Shown piece after piece: positions 50,502 to 58,608 of a DNA stretch of 64,000 nucleotides; within the stretch, counting starts at the first letter, position 1; every line of letters begins with the position of its first letter. Made by a program: the position numbers and the translations under genes. The DNA comes from Streptomyces filipinensis (GTDB lineage: Bacteria; Actinomycetota; Actinomycetes; Streptomycetales; Streptomycetaceae): positions 1-64,000 of the forward strand of contig NZ_BMTD01000015.1 of NCBI RefSeq assembly GCF_014649495.1. The letters are read 5' to 3'. The notes under the pieces are model-generated. The model saw only the letters and a list, made by a program, of their open reading frames with translations. It was not told where the DNA came from and did not search any database.

Positions 50502-52790
50502 ATGACAACCAGCAGAGCCGTCGCCACGGCGACCTACCCCGACGGGACAATCATCACAGCGGCGGGCAACGGTGAGGCCGGCTTCGTCGTGGACGGCGGT
50601 CCGGCTGTCGGCACCAAGCTCTACAACCCCTATGGCGTGGCGGTGGACGGGTCGGGGAACCTCTACATCGCCGATACCAGCAACCACCGCGTCCGCAAGG
50701 TGACATCCAACGGCATCATCACCACCGTCGCAGGCAACGGCCAGGCCGGCTTCGTCTCCGACGGCGGCCCCGCCGTCGCCACCAAACTCCACAACCCCTA
50801 TGGCGTGGCGGTGGACGGGTCGGGGAACCTCTACATCGCGGACCACTCCAATCACCGGGTGCGCAAGGTGACACCCAACGGCATCATCACCACCGTCGCA
50901 GGCAACGGCCAGGCCGGCTTCGTCTCCGACGGCGGCCCCGCCGTCGCCACCAAACTCTACGGACCGATCGGGGTGGCGGTGGACAGGGAGGGAAACCTCT
51001 ACATCGCCGACTACTACAACCACCGGGTGCGCAAGGTGACACCCAACGGCATCATCACCACCGTCGCAGGCAACGGCCAGGCCGGCTTCGTCTCCGACGG
51101 CGGCCCCGGCGTCGCCACCAAACTTCACTATCCCTGGGGAGTGGCGGTGGACCACGACGGAAACCTCTACATCGGTGACCGCTACAACCACCGTGTCCGC
51201 AAGGTGACACCCAACGGCGTCATCACCACCGTCGCAGGCAACGGCATCGCCGGCTACGTCGCCGACGGAGGGCCCGCCGTCGCCACGTCTGTGCACTACC
51301 CCTCACACGTGGCCGTGGACGGGGCCGGGAACCTCTACATCGGCGACGGCCACAACCACCGTGTCCGCAAGGTGACACCCAACGGGATCATCACCACCGT
51401 CGCGGGCAACGGCATCGCCGGCTACGTCGCCGACGGAGGACCGGCGGTGGGCGAACGGCTCTACTACCCCTACGGAGTGGCCGTCGCCCCCTCCGGCGAC
51501 CTGTACATCGGTGACGGTGCGAACCACCGCGTGCGCAAGGTGTTCGCAGCGGCGACCGTGACCCCGCCGCCCCCGCCCATCGCCGACCTGTACGGCGAAG
51601 TCATCCTCCCGGTCACGGTCCCCCGCCGCCAGGAATTCGACCTGGGCGCCCGGGTCCACAACCGCGGCCCCGCCATCGCCAGCGGAGAACACATCACAGT
51701 GGTCCTCACCCTGGCCGACGGCCTGGAGAGCGCCCAGGAGAACAACGGACGGCGCCTGACCCGCACCTTCCCCGGCGCCGACCTGGCCCCCAACAGAGGA
51801 TCGCTGGACGGCGTCTTCCGCGTCCGCGCCACGGACACCACCGCACCGGGCACGTACGAGTCCACGCTGGAGATCCAGTACGGCGGCGACCTCAACCTCA
51901 AGGACAACAGCTTCACCCTGCCCGTCACCGTCGTCGTCCCCGAACCGACCGCCGACGAGCGCGCCCTGACCGTCTACCAGGAAAACATCCCCGAGGCCGC
52001 TCCCGGCCAGTCCGCCCGTGTCCTGCTGCGCTACGTCTCACCCGTCGGCCAGCCCGTCAACCCGGGCATCATCACCCAGCGCTTCAGCGCCCCCACCGGC
52101 TTCACTTTCAGCGGCCGGCCCACCTACACCTACCCTGACACCGTCCAGGGCGCCATCACCGGCGACCTGCAACACGAGATCTACGACTCCGGCCGCACCC
52201 TGATCATCCGCGACAACCCGCACCTGAACACCACCCACACGGATGCCGGCACCCTCATCTACAGCATCGGCCTGCGCGCCCAGCCCGACGCCGCCGCCGG
52301 CCTCGCAAGCGACGGCTCGGCCAGCATCGGCCAGCGTCCCCCCGTGCAGATCCTGGCCAAGGTCACCGGCGCCGATGCCGGGCACAGCGCCCGTATCGTC
52401 CAGACCCAGCTCGAGAAGGCGCGGGTGAAGCCCGGTCAGCAATGGGTCTACCCGGTCGTGCTCACCCTGACCAACACCGGGCGCACACGGATCGGCCCTG
52501 CGGACATCGTCTTCACCGCCCCCGAAGGCCTGTGGTTCACGGAGGACCGGGTGATGATGTCCCGCGAAGGGGCGACGTACGAGACCGAACTCGCCGGTCA
52601 ACGCTCCAACGGCAACCGGACTCTGACCATCCGGGACGCCGCCCTCGATCTGGACCCCGGCAAGTGGGCTGTCGTCTACCCCGAAATGGAAGTCCAAGCC
52701 GACGCCGCGACCGGCGCCGTACGTGTCGGCATGCGCATCGGCATCCCGCCCTTCGCCAGCGGAAACGCCACCGTCACCATCGAGGCGTAA
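50502..52790 (+). CDS. NHL-repeat six-bladed propeller protein with shared C-terminal domain
   Basis: A 762-residue protein from ATG 50502 (GGAGGA six bases upstream). Residues about 15-350 are six near-identical NHL repeats of 56 residues (TVAGNGQAGFVSDGGPA ... GVAVDGSGNLYIAD ... NHRVRKVTPNG), one full six-bladed beta-propeller. A CARDB/DUF11-like Ig-fold region follows (RRQEFDLGARVHNRGPAIA). The last 120 residues (VYPVVLTLTNTGRTRIGPAD, VFTAPEGLWFTEDRV, LDLDPGKWAVVYPEMEVQA) form a domain that also ends the protein at 53217-54569. There is no signal peptide, so it is cytoplasmic or exported by an unknown route. NHL propellers usually bind proteins or RNA, or in some cases are enzymes (peptidyl-alpha-hydroxyglycine lyase). 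Function unknown. Confidence 0.78.
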   Translation: MTTSRAVATATYPDGTIITAAGNGEAGFVVDGGPAVGTKLYNPYGVAVDGSGNLYIADTSNHRVRKVTSNGIITTVAGNGQAGFVSDGGPAVATKLHNPYGVAVDGSGNLYIADHSNHRVRKVTPNGIITTVAGNGQAGFVSDGGPAVATKLYGPIGVAVDREGNLYIADYYNHRVRKVTPNGIITTVAGNGQAGFVSDGGPGVATKLHYPWGVAVDHDGNLYIGDRYNHRVRKVTPNGVITTVAGNGIAGYVADGGPAVATSVHYPSHVAVDGAGNLYIGDGHNHRVRKVTPNGIITTVAGNGIAGYVADGGPAVGERLYYPYGVAVAPSGDLYIGDGANHRVRKVFAAATVTPPPPPIADLYGEVILPVTVPRRQEFDLGARVHNRGPAIASGEHITVVLTLADGLESAQENNGRRLTRTFPGADLAPNRGSLDGVFRVRATDTTAPGTYESTLEIQYGGDLNLKDNSFTLPVTVVVPEPTADERALTVYQENIPEAAPGQSARVLLRYVSPVGQPVNPGIITQRFSAPTGFTFSGRPTYTYPDTVQGAITGDLQHEIYDSGRTLIIRDNPHLNTTHTDAGTLIYSIGLRAQPDAAAGLASDGSASIGQRPPVQILAKVTGADAGHSARIVQTQLEKARVKPGQQWVYPVVLTLTNTGRTRIGPADIVFTAPEGLWFTEDRVMMSREGATYETELAGQRSNGNRTLTIRDAALDLDPGKWAVVYPEMEVQADAATGAVRVGMRIGIPPFASGNATVTIEA
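50544..51551 (+). repeat. Six tandem 168-bp NHL repeats
   Basis: Six units of exactly 168 bases (56 codons) encode the propeller blades. Units 2-4 are almost identical in DNA, for example the stretch encoding TTVAGNGQAGFVSDGGP. Near-identity at synonymous sites suggests recent amplification or gene conversion. Confidence 0.85.
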
Positions 52791-52832
52791 CGCCGCGACG
52801 ACCCATGCTCGGCGCGGGGCACACCCACTCAA

Positions 52833-52875
52833 AGAGGCAAGGCCCTCTCCCTGGGAGGAGAGGGCCCGAGCCTCT
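52833..52875. terminator. Terminator after the NHL gene
   Basis: GGCCCTCTCC (52841-52850) pairs perfectly with GGAGAGGGCC (52857-52866) around CTGGGA. An outer AGAGGC / GCCTCT (52833-52838, 52870-52875) extends it. It lies 43 bases after the stop. Confidence 0.85.
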
Positions 52876-52994
52876 GCGGTACATATCGCCAAGGCCTCCC
52901 GAGGCACCACCTCGGCCGGCCGTACCCGCGAACGCCTCCCGGGTGGCGGTCCCCCTGGCCCCGCTGCCCCAGCGCCACCGCACCCCCACCCCAT

Positions 52995-53150
52995 CGAACT
53001 GGCCGGTCAACGCTCCGCCGGCAACCGCCCTCCGGGGCGCCGCCCTAGACGTGGACTCCCGCAAGTGGGCCGCCGTACCCCGAGATGGAAGTCGAAACAG
53101 ACAGGCCGCCCCCGGGGCGATGACCCTGTCGGCGTCGTGGCGCCAGGGTT
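52995..53150 (+). pseudogene. Relic of a third copy of the shared C-terminal domain
   Basis: The DNA closely matches the 3' end of the NHL gene around 52580-52710: GAACTGGCCGGTCAACGCTC for the equivalent of its TELAGQRS coding sequence, then GCCGCCCT, GTGGACTCC, GCAAGTGGG and GAGATGGAAGTCGAA. Deletions and frameshifts (RSAGNRPP-GAALDVDSRKW) have destroyed the reading. It shows that a tandem family once held another member here. Confidence 0.7.
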
Positions 53151-53216
53151 TCTCCGTGAAGGCGAGGCTCGCCCCGCACCGCCGACCGCACCCCCGGAAG
53201 GAAGCAGTGAACACCC

Positions 53217-54569
53217 ATGAACACTCCTGCAAAAACCCAGGACTGCACACCACTCGACCCTGAAGTCACCGGCATCCGAACCCTGGGCCATGCCAACCGC
53301 TTCGCCGTCTGGGACAGCGAGTTCCGCTACGACGGCCGTATCCGTGTCCCCGTCGGGGTGAAGATCAAGGAGATCAAGTACTCGTACTACGGCAACGGTC
53401 AGGCATCCCAAGGAACGGCCGAGTTCAAGCGCGGCCAGGGCGGCACCGGCGAGGAGTACGAGGTCATCGACCTCACCTTCCTCGACGACGCCGACCTGAT
53501 CACCTTCACCCTGCGCGGCGACCTCAATGTCGACGCCGATCCCCGCCCCGCGTACAGCCGCACGTACCAGATCCGCGTCGACGTCACGCTCGACACCGGC
53601 GAGGTCCGCACCGCCACCCCGGAGATCGAGGTGCTCGCCGGCGCATGGCAGCACAGCGACCCCGAGAAGGTCGGCCGGCCCTTCGTCCGGCTGCCCTACG
53701 ACACAGGCTGGGGCGGCACCCCCAACAGCCAGGCCGGCTTCGGCTATGTCACGGACAACGGCCGTATCCCCGGCGACAAGTTCATCATCGACCTGGTCAA
53801 CCTGCGCCAGGGCGAGAAGGGCGTGCCGAGCAGCAACAGCGACCACGTCTACTACCAGCTCGTCCACGAGGACGGAACGCCCTCGCACTACACCCCTACC
53901 CCGCAGCTTCAGAAGGCCGAGGGACACAGGGACAGCGGCACCGGCCGCAAGGTCACCCTGCCCGCGATCGACCTGAGGCAGCTCGGTGACAAGCCCGGCT
54001 ACTACCGCTTCCTGGTCTGGCCGCAGTCCGCCGACCCCGACGGCTCGCCCAGCAGCCTGCGCTGGGACGAAGCCAAACCGGAGGACGCCTTCCAGCTCGG
54101 CAGCGTCTACTACCGGTACAAGGCACCGGCCAGCATCGACACCGGACTGCGGGCCACGATCAAGACACAGAACCTGACGGCGACCGCGGGCCAGGAACGC
54201 TGGCTCTACCCGGCCTTCGTCATCCGCAACACCGGCCAGCGCACCATCGGCACCACCAAGGTGGTCTTCACCGCCCCCGAGGGACTGCTGTTCATCGAGG
54301 ACCGGGTCGCCTTCACCCGCTCGGAGGATGAGAGTCACGAGCCCGTCGCCCTCGGAGTGCTCTCCGCCGACCGCCGCACCCTCACCTGCCCGGCCGTGCC
54401 GCTGGACCTGGTACCCGGCCGGCCCGGCAAGGACGCCTGGGTATCCATCTACCCGGCCATGGAAGTCGAGGCCACAGCACCAGCCGGACGAGCACTCGTC
54501 GGCATCCAGCTCGGCCAGCCCGCCTTCGCCACCGCACAGGACACCATCAGCATCACACGTACGAACTGA
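53217..54569 (+). CDS. Protein sharing the NHL-gene C-terminal domain
   Basis: A 450-residue protein from ATG 53217; its ribosome binding site (GGAAGGA about 16 bases upstream) is a little distant. The N-terminal 310 residues are beta-rich and unrecognised (YDGRIRVPVGVKIKEIKYSY; DLTFLDDADLITFTLRGDL; GKKVTLPAIDLRQLG-like). The last 130 (WLYPAFVIRNTGQRTIGTTK, VVFTAPEGLLFIEDRVAF, VPLDLVPGRPG, YPAMEVEATAPAG) are homologous to the end of the NHL protein. No signal peptide or membrane helix is seen. It probably works with the NHL protein, possibly as alternative partners of one binding site. Function unknown. Confidence 0.7.
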   Translation: MNTPAKTQDCTPLDPEVTGIRTLGHANRFAVWDSEFRYDGRIRVPVGVKIKEIKYSYYGNGQASQGTAEFKRGQGGTGEEYEVIDLTFLDDADLITFTLRGDLNVDADPRPAYSRTYQIRVDVTLDTGEVRTATPEIEVLAGAWQHSDPEKVGRPFVRLPYDTGWGGTPNSQAGFGYVTDNGRIPGDKFIIDLVNLRQGEKGVPSSNSDHVYYQLVHEDGTPSHYTPTPQLQKAEGHRDSGTGRKVTLPAIDLRQLGDKPGYYRFLVWPQSADPDGSPSSLRWDEAKPEDAFQLGSVYYRYKAPASIDTGLRATIKTQNLTATAGQERWLYPAFVIRNTGQRTIGTTKVVFTAPEGLLFIEDRVAFTRSEDESHEPVALGVLSADRRTLTCPAVPLDLVPGRPGKDAWVSIYPAMEVEATAPAGRALVGIQLGQPAFATAQDTISITRTN

Positions 54570-54589
54570 CCAGCCGAGGTGGAAAAAAG

Positions 54590-54617
54590 GGGGGCGGCGC
54601 CCCTGCGTGCCGCCCCC
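54590..54617. terminator. Terminator after the 53217 gene
   Basis: GGGGGCGGC (54590-54598) pairs with GCCGCCCCC (54609-54617) around a ten-base loop, 21 bases after the stop. A run of A precedes it on the plus strand. Confidence 0.75.
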
Positions 54618-54763
54618 GGCCGGTCGACGTCACGATCGCCGCCGCCAAGGCCAAGGCCGCCCGCGCAGCAGGGCCAGTCCGCCGACTCCGGGGGGATCGT
54701 CACAGATCAGCAGGCTGCAACACAGCTTCTCAGCGTCGCAGACCCGAGCGCCAAGGAGTTCTG

Positions 54764-55411
54764 ATGGCCAAGAACGTCCAAACCTTGTTGCACAGCACCT
54801 CTCCCTATGCAGATTTCGATGGAAAGGGAATGTCCTACGACCCGCAAGGATGGGGATCGGATCACCCGGTCTTCGCCCAGGAAATCGAACGACTCGCCCC
54901 TGCTCTGATCGTAGAGGTCGGCACATGGAAGGGTGCGTCCGCCCTGCACATGGGCAAACTTGTGCAGCGCCTCGGAATGGACTGCGAGATCGTCTGCGTC
55001 GACAGCTTCCTCGGAAGCATGGAGCACTGGATCTCGCAGCGGGGGAAGTCCGACCTCAACCTGGAGTTCGGCCACCCGCAGCTCTACTACCAGTTCCTGT
55101 TCAACGTCCTGCACGACGGCCTGGAAGACATCATCACCCCCTTCGCGTCCACGAGTACCCAAGCCGCAAAGATCCTGGCCCATTACAGCATCCAGTGCGA
55201 CCTCGCCTACATCGACGCCGGACACGAGTACCCAGACGTTCTCACCGACATCGAGCACTACTGGCCGCTGGTCCGTGAAGGCGGAGCCATGATCGGCGAC
55301 GACTTCAGCAACAACTGGCCGGGCGTGATGCGCGCAGCACGCGAGTTCAGCGACACGAACGGCTTGCCTTTGAACATCTACGACTACAAGTGGGTGCTGC
55401 GCAAGGACTGA
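54764..55411 (+). CDS. Class I SAM-dependent methyltransferase (CmcI/Methyltransf_24-like)
   Basis: A 215-residue enzyme from ATG 54764 with AAGGAG five bases upstream. The SAM site is ALIVEVGTWKGASALHMG, with the acidic residue of motif II in EIVCVDSFLG. DLAYIDAGHEYPDVLTDIEH and GGAMIGDDFSNNWPGV follow, which are typical of the CmcI-like / Methyltransf_24 group that modifies sugars or secondary metabolites. It is downstream of the NHL-type genes and could methylate the product of that locus, but it has its own ribosome binding site and a terminator in between. Confidence 0.85.
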   Translation: MAKNVQTLLHSTSPYADFDGKGMSYDPQGWGSDHPVFAQEIERLAPALIVEVGTWKGASALHMGKLVQRLGMDCEIVCVDSFLGSMEHWISQRGKSDLNLEFGHPQLYYQFLFNVLHDGLEDIITPFASTSTQAAKILAHYSIQCDLAYIDAGHEYPDVLTDIEHYWPLVREGGAMIGDDFSNNWPGVMRAAREFSDTNGLPLNIYDYKWVLRKD

Positions 55412-55815
55412 CCAGCCCGCCATGCCGTTGCCCAGCACTGCTGTGACGGGTGGGTTCCCTGGTCGATGGTGAGCGTGGACTCCACCGTGTGCCGTGCTCA
55501 CCAGCACGCTGCCGGCGCACGCAAGCAGGCGCCGCGCAGACCTGGCAAGCGCACCGAGCCCGCCCAGCACCGTCCAGATGAAGCCCTCGGCCGCCCTCGC
55601 ACCAGGCCGGACCACGAGGCGCGTAGTGGGGGCTGGCGGATCAGGGGCGGCGGGCTCTTCACTCACGCGCTGTTCGAAGGATCGATCCTTCAGCTCTCGC
55701 AAGAGTGACACCGCGTATCAGGATCCGCTGCCTGGGGATGGAGGACACGGGGACCCAGCTACCGCCCGGGTCCGCCCGGCTCCCTAGGGAGTCGTCGTTC
55801 GACGGATGAGGTTTC
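55412..55815. other. No supported gene
   Basis: Open frames here overlap on both strands and carry no motif. I see no strong terminator or promoter. Confidence 0.4.
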
Positions 55816-56172
55816 ATGCGCCTTCGCCATACCGCTGCCGCCGCGTTCGGTGCGCTCGCTCTCATTGTCACATTGCCGACCTCCGCGAGCGCCGCCACCG
55901 GTGACTTCTCCTACTCCTACATCAGCCTCAGCGGCGCGCCTCAGAGGGTGACGCTCCATGACCCGGTCAGCCCAGGCTGCATCCCACTGGCTGAGGTCGC
56001 GGACCCGGGTTCCTCCGAGCCTGCGTTCGCCCCGCACAACGACACCGATGAGTGGGTGATGGTGTTCACCGAGCCGGACTGCACCGGCGACTCGTGGACG
56101 CTGCGTCCGCACGGGCAACCCGCCTCGGACCGCCTGAAGCTGCGTTCGGTGTTCATGACCGGCAGGCACTGA
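55816..56172 (+). CDS. Small secreted protein
   Basis: A 118-residue protein from ATG 55816 with GAGG upstream. The signal peptide is clear: RLRHTAAAAFGALALIVTLP then TSASA-A. The mature domain of about 92 residues has two cysteines (PGC and PDC) likely to form one disulfide, and reads FSYSYISLSGAPQRVTLHD, HNDTDEWVMVFTEPDCTGD, WTLRPHGQPAS. This resembles small beta-rich Streptomyces secreted proteins, some related to beta/gamma-crystallin or I36 inhibitor folds, but I cannot fix the family. Confidence 0.72.
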   Translation: MRLRHTAAAAFGALALIVTLPTSASAATGDFSYSYISLSGAPQRVTLHDPVSPGCIPLAEVADPGSSEPAFAPHNDTDEWVMVFTEPDCTGDSWTLRPHGQPASDRLKLRSVFMTGRH

Positions 56173-56668
56173 CCGAATGGGCTGTCACCCTGTTGACGCC
56201 TCGTCGTCGGCAGCAGGGTGAACTCCGCCCTGCAATACGGGCCGGACGCGACCGACGCCAGGAGCAGCAGCTCACCGGCCTCCGCCAGGCGAACTCTCCC
56301 CCGGGCGGAGGCCACCGGGAGCAGCAGGGTCTCGGCCGTTCCCCGGTGTACCGAGTTGCTCCTGACCCAGGCGCCCAAGCGTCGTCCGCGGAAGCGCGGC
56401 GATCGCGAGCGCGGGCGGCTTACGCCACAGGACCTCCGGCGTCGGGACCGGCGCCAGGGACATCGCCTCGACCTCGACGTCGATGCGCGCCTGATCGGCG
56501 TCCACCTTCAGGAACACGTCGCCGGGTCTATCGCGTGCGATTTACGTGCTGACCGCGTCCCGCCAGCCTGCGGCCTCGGGCGCGACACAGATCTCTGACC
56601 AGGTCAAGCCCACCACTTTCTCGCCGGGCCGATCTTGATTTCGGGCGTGTCTTCATTTCGGCCAATCG
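56173..56668. other. Unassigned; protein-like minus-strand stretch
   Basis: The minus strand near 56520-56400 reads VFLKVDADQARIDVEVEAMS, LAPVPTPEVLWRKPPALAI, AALPRTTLGR in one frame. It could be the C-terminal fragment of a gene I do not recognise. No start is seen and the frame soon loses protein character. Confidence 0.35.
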
Positions 56669-58300
56669 TCAGGTCTTACGCACGGCGCCGGTGAAGCCAG
56701 CGATGAACAGGGTGGCCGACGCCCACGCGGCCAGCTGCAGCAGCCAGCCCGCGACGGTGAGGGTCTGCCCGGCACGGGTACCGGTGGGGGCGCACAGGTC
56801 CCCCGCCCCCGTCTTGACCACCGGCAGACCCAGGTCCAGACCCACGCCGACCCGCTCCACGACGCTGCAGGGCGTCGTGGGTGTGCTCGCGCGGGCGGTG
56901 TGCTCCAGGCCGCCGCCCGGGCCGCCGAGGACGACCGCCATCGCGACCGAGCTGGCGAGGACGGCGAACAACAGCAGCAGCGCTCGCCAGGGTTGATAAC
57001 CGAAGCCGAGGGCCAGCCCGGTGAATCGGGCCCAGGCCCGGTCACGCCGCCGGAGCCCGCCGCGGTCGATCTGGTCCCGCCGCTGCGCCATGAGGATGTC
57101 CCGCACCTGGCTGTCGTGACCGGCCGCCCGGTGCACGGCGGCCAACTGCTGGTACGGCTGAGCGGAGTAGCCGGGCGTGTGGTCACGCAACAGCTCCAGC
57201 CAACGGGACAACCCGACCGGCGCCGGCAGGTCCCCGTAGGCCAGCCCGTCGATGCCGACCAGGGCCCCCGTAGCTTGACCCGACCGAGTCACCCCGCTGG
57301 TGTCCAACCACAGCGAACCGACCGACACGCCGTTCAAGGCGAGCACGGAGTGTCCGGCGCCGGTTGCCCGGAACCCGGCCCGGAGGAACACGGCTCGGTC
57401 GACCCGCAGACCGTCGGCGTACAGGGCCGGTCCGGACATGTTCTCTAACCGCGCCCCGTCGCAATCCAGCAGACCGAGGTGGGCATCGACCAGCTGGACC
57501 GCGCCGCTTGCCCGGAACCCGGCCCGGAGGAACACGGCTCGGTCGACCCGCAGACCGTCGGCGTGCAGGGCGGGGCCAGAGGTGTTCTCCAGCCGCGCCC
57601 CGTCGCATGCCAGCCGGCCGAGATGGGCGTAGGCGAACCGGACCGTGCCCTGTTCGCCGACGCCGGTGGCCCGGAAATCGTCGCGGAGGAACGCGCTGTG
57701 ATCGACCCGCAGAAACTCGGCGTGCAGGGCGGGACCGGACGTGTTCGCCAGCCGCGCACCGTCACAATCCAGCAGACCGAGGTGGGCGCCGAGGAACCGG
57801 ACCGCGCCGGAAGGTGTGTCGGCGTTGGCAATCGCTCCGCGCATCGTCATCACCGGCGCGGTGAAGCGTGCGGCGTCAACCGGTGGGTCGTGCGAACCCT
57901 CGGGGTGCCCGAAACAGGAACCGTCCAGCACGAGGCCGGGCAACTGGCTGTCGCACAGGTTCAGACCGTCGGGGACGAAGCAGTCGACCAGCTCGACGCG
58001 CAGATCGCTGGTGATGTTCGCCAGGTCGACGCGGCCGGTGATGCGCGCCCCGCGCAGCCGCAGCCCGTGCGGGTCCGCCTCGATGTCCCGGCGGCCGCGG
58101 ACCAGGTCACGGATCAACGCCGCCGAGACGGTGTGAGTGCTGTCCCAGGACCGCATCGCGGCCTCGTCGACCGGCCCGTCGCCGGCCAGGTCCAGCATCT
58201 CGCCGTCGCGGACCGCGTCGAGCAGGCTCTGCTCCAACCCATCGGCTGCCACCCGAGCATGCTCGCCTGGCCCACCGCACGACGGCAAGCCCGCCGACAC
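56669..58300 (-). CDS. Repeat-rich membrane protein (pentapeptide-like)
   Basis: A 543-residue protein from GTG 58300 (no clear ribosome binding site; the true start may lie further in). The middle has three near-identical repeats of about 48-53 residues: LGLLDCDGARLANTSGPALH, ADGLRVDRAVFLRAGFRASG and variants, reminiscent of pentapeptide or right-handed beta-helix proteins. A linker (YQQLAAVHRAAGHDSQVRDI) leads to a C-terminal domain with two or three membrane helices (LLLLFAVLASSVAMAVVLG; LLQLAAWASATLFIAGF) and a Cys pair. I recall this architecture in Streptomyces as membrane-associated proteins sometimes annotated as oxidoreductases, without evidence. Function unknown. Confidence 0.72.
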   Translation of the reverse strand: MSAGLPSCGGPGEHARVAADGLEQSLLDAVRDGEMLDLAGDGPVDEAAMRSWDSTHTVSAALIRDLVRGRRDIEADPHGLRLRGARITGRVDLANITSDLRVELVDCFVPDGLNLCDSQLPGLVLDGSCFGHPEGSHDPPVDAARFTAPVMTMRGAIANADTPSGAVRFLGAHLGLLDCDGARLANTSGPALHAEFLRVDHSAFLRDDFRATGVGEQGTVRFAYAHLGRLACDGARLENTSGPALHADGLRVDRAVFLRAGFRASGAVQLVDAHLGLLDCDGARLENMSGPALYADGLRVDRAVFLRAGFRATGAGHSVLALNGVSVGSLWLDTSGVTRSGQATGALVGIDGLAYGDLPAPVGLSRWLELLRDHTPGYSAQPYQQLAAVHRAAGHDSQVRDILMAQRRDQIDRGGLRRRDRAWARFTGLALGFGYQPWRALLLLFAVLASSVAMAVVLGGPGGGLEHTARASTPTTPCSVVERVGVGLDLGLPVVKTGAGDLCAPTGTRAGQTLTVAGWLLQLAAWASATLFIAGFTGAVRKT

Positions 58301-58517
58301 GAGGCACCGTCGATCCCGCTGGGTCGACTTCAGGCGGCTTCTGGCATCACGTAGCCGCGGGCGACGACGTCGCGGCGTTCGGCGGGACGGTTCGTGCGGC
58401 GGTTGAGCCCTCGTGTCATCAACGTGATCGTCCAGGCGAACTCTGCCGCTGCACGGTCCGCGCCCAGGATGAGCTAGGTAGGTGTTTTCGATCCTCAGGC
58501 TTGGCGGGGAACCGGGT

Positions 58518-58552
58518 CATCCCGTGGGCGTGGCCAGGTCGCCCACGGGATG
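58518..58552. terminator. Strong hairpin between convergent genes
   Basis: CATCCCGTGGGC (58518-58529) pairs perfectly with GCCCACGGGATG (58541-58552). It lies 57 bases beyond the methyltransferase stop on the minus strand. Confidence 0.78.
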
Positions 58553-58608
58553 TGCTCACCTGGGGAACTGGGAGGTGAGATACCGCCGTTGCGTGATGGG
58601 ACTGCCGG

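Noticed and set aside
58326..58475. Minus-strand stretch AAAEFAWTITLMTRGLNRR followed by TNRPAERRDVV as a gene end
   Set aside because: It reads like a protein C-terminus, possibly a transposase tail, but it is too short and has no start or clear family match.
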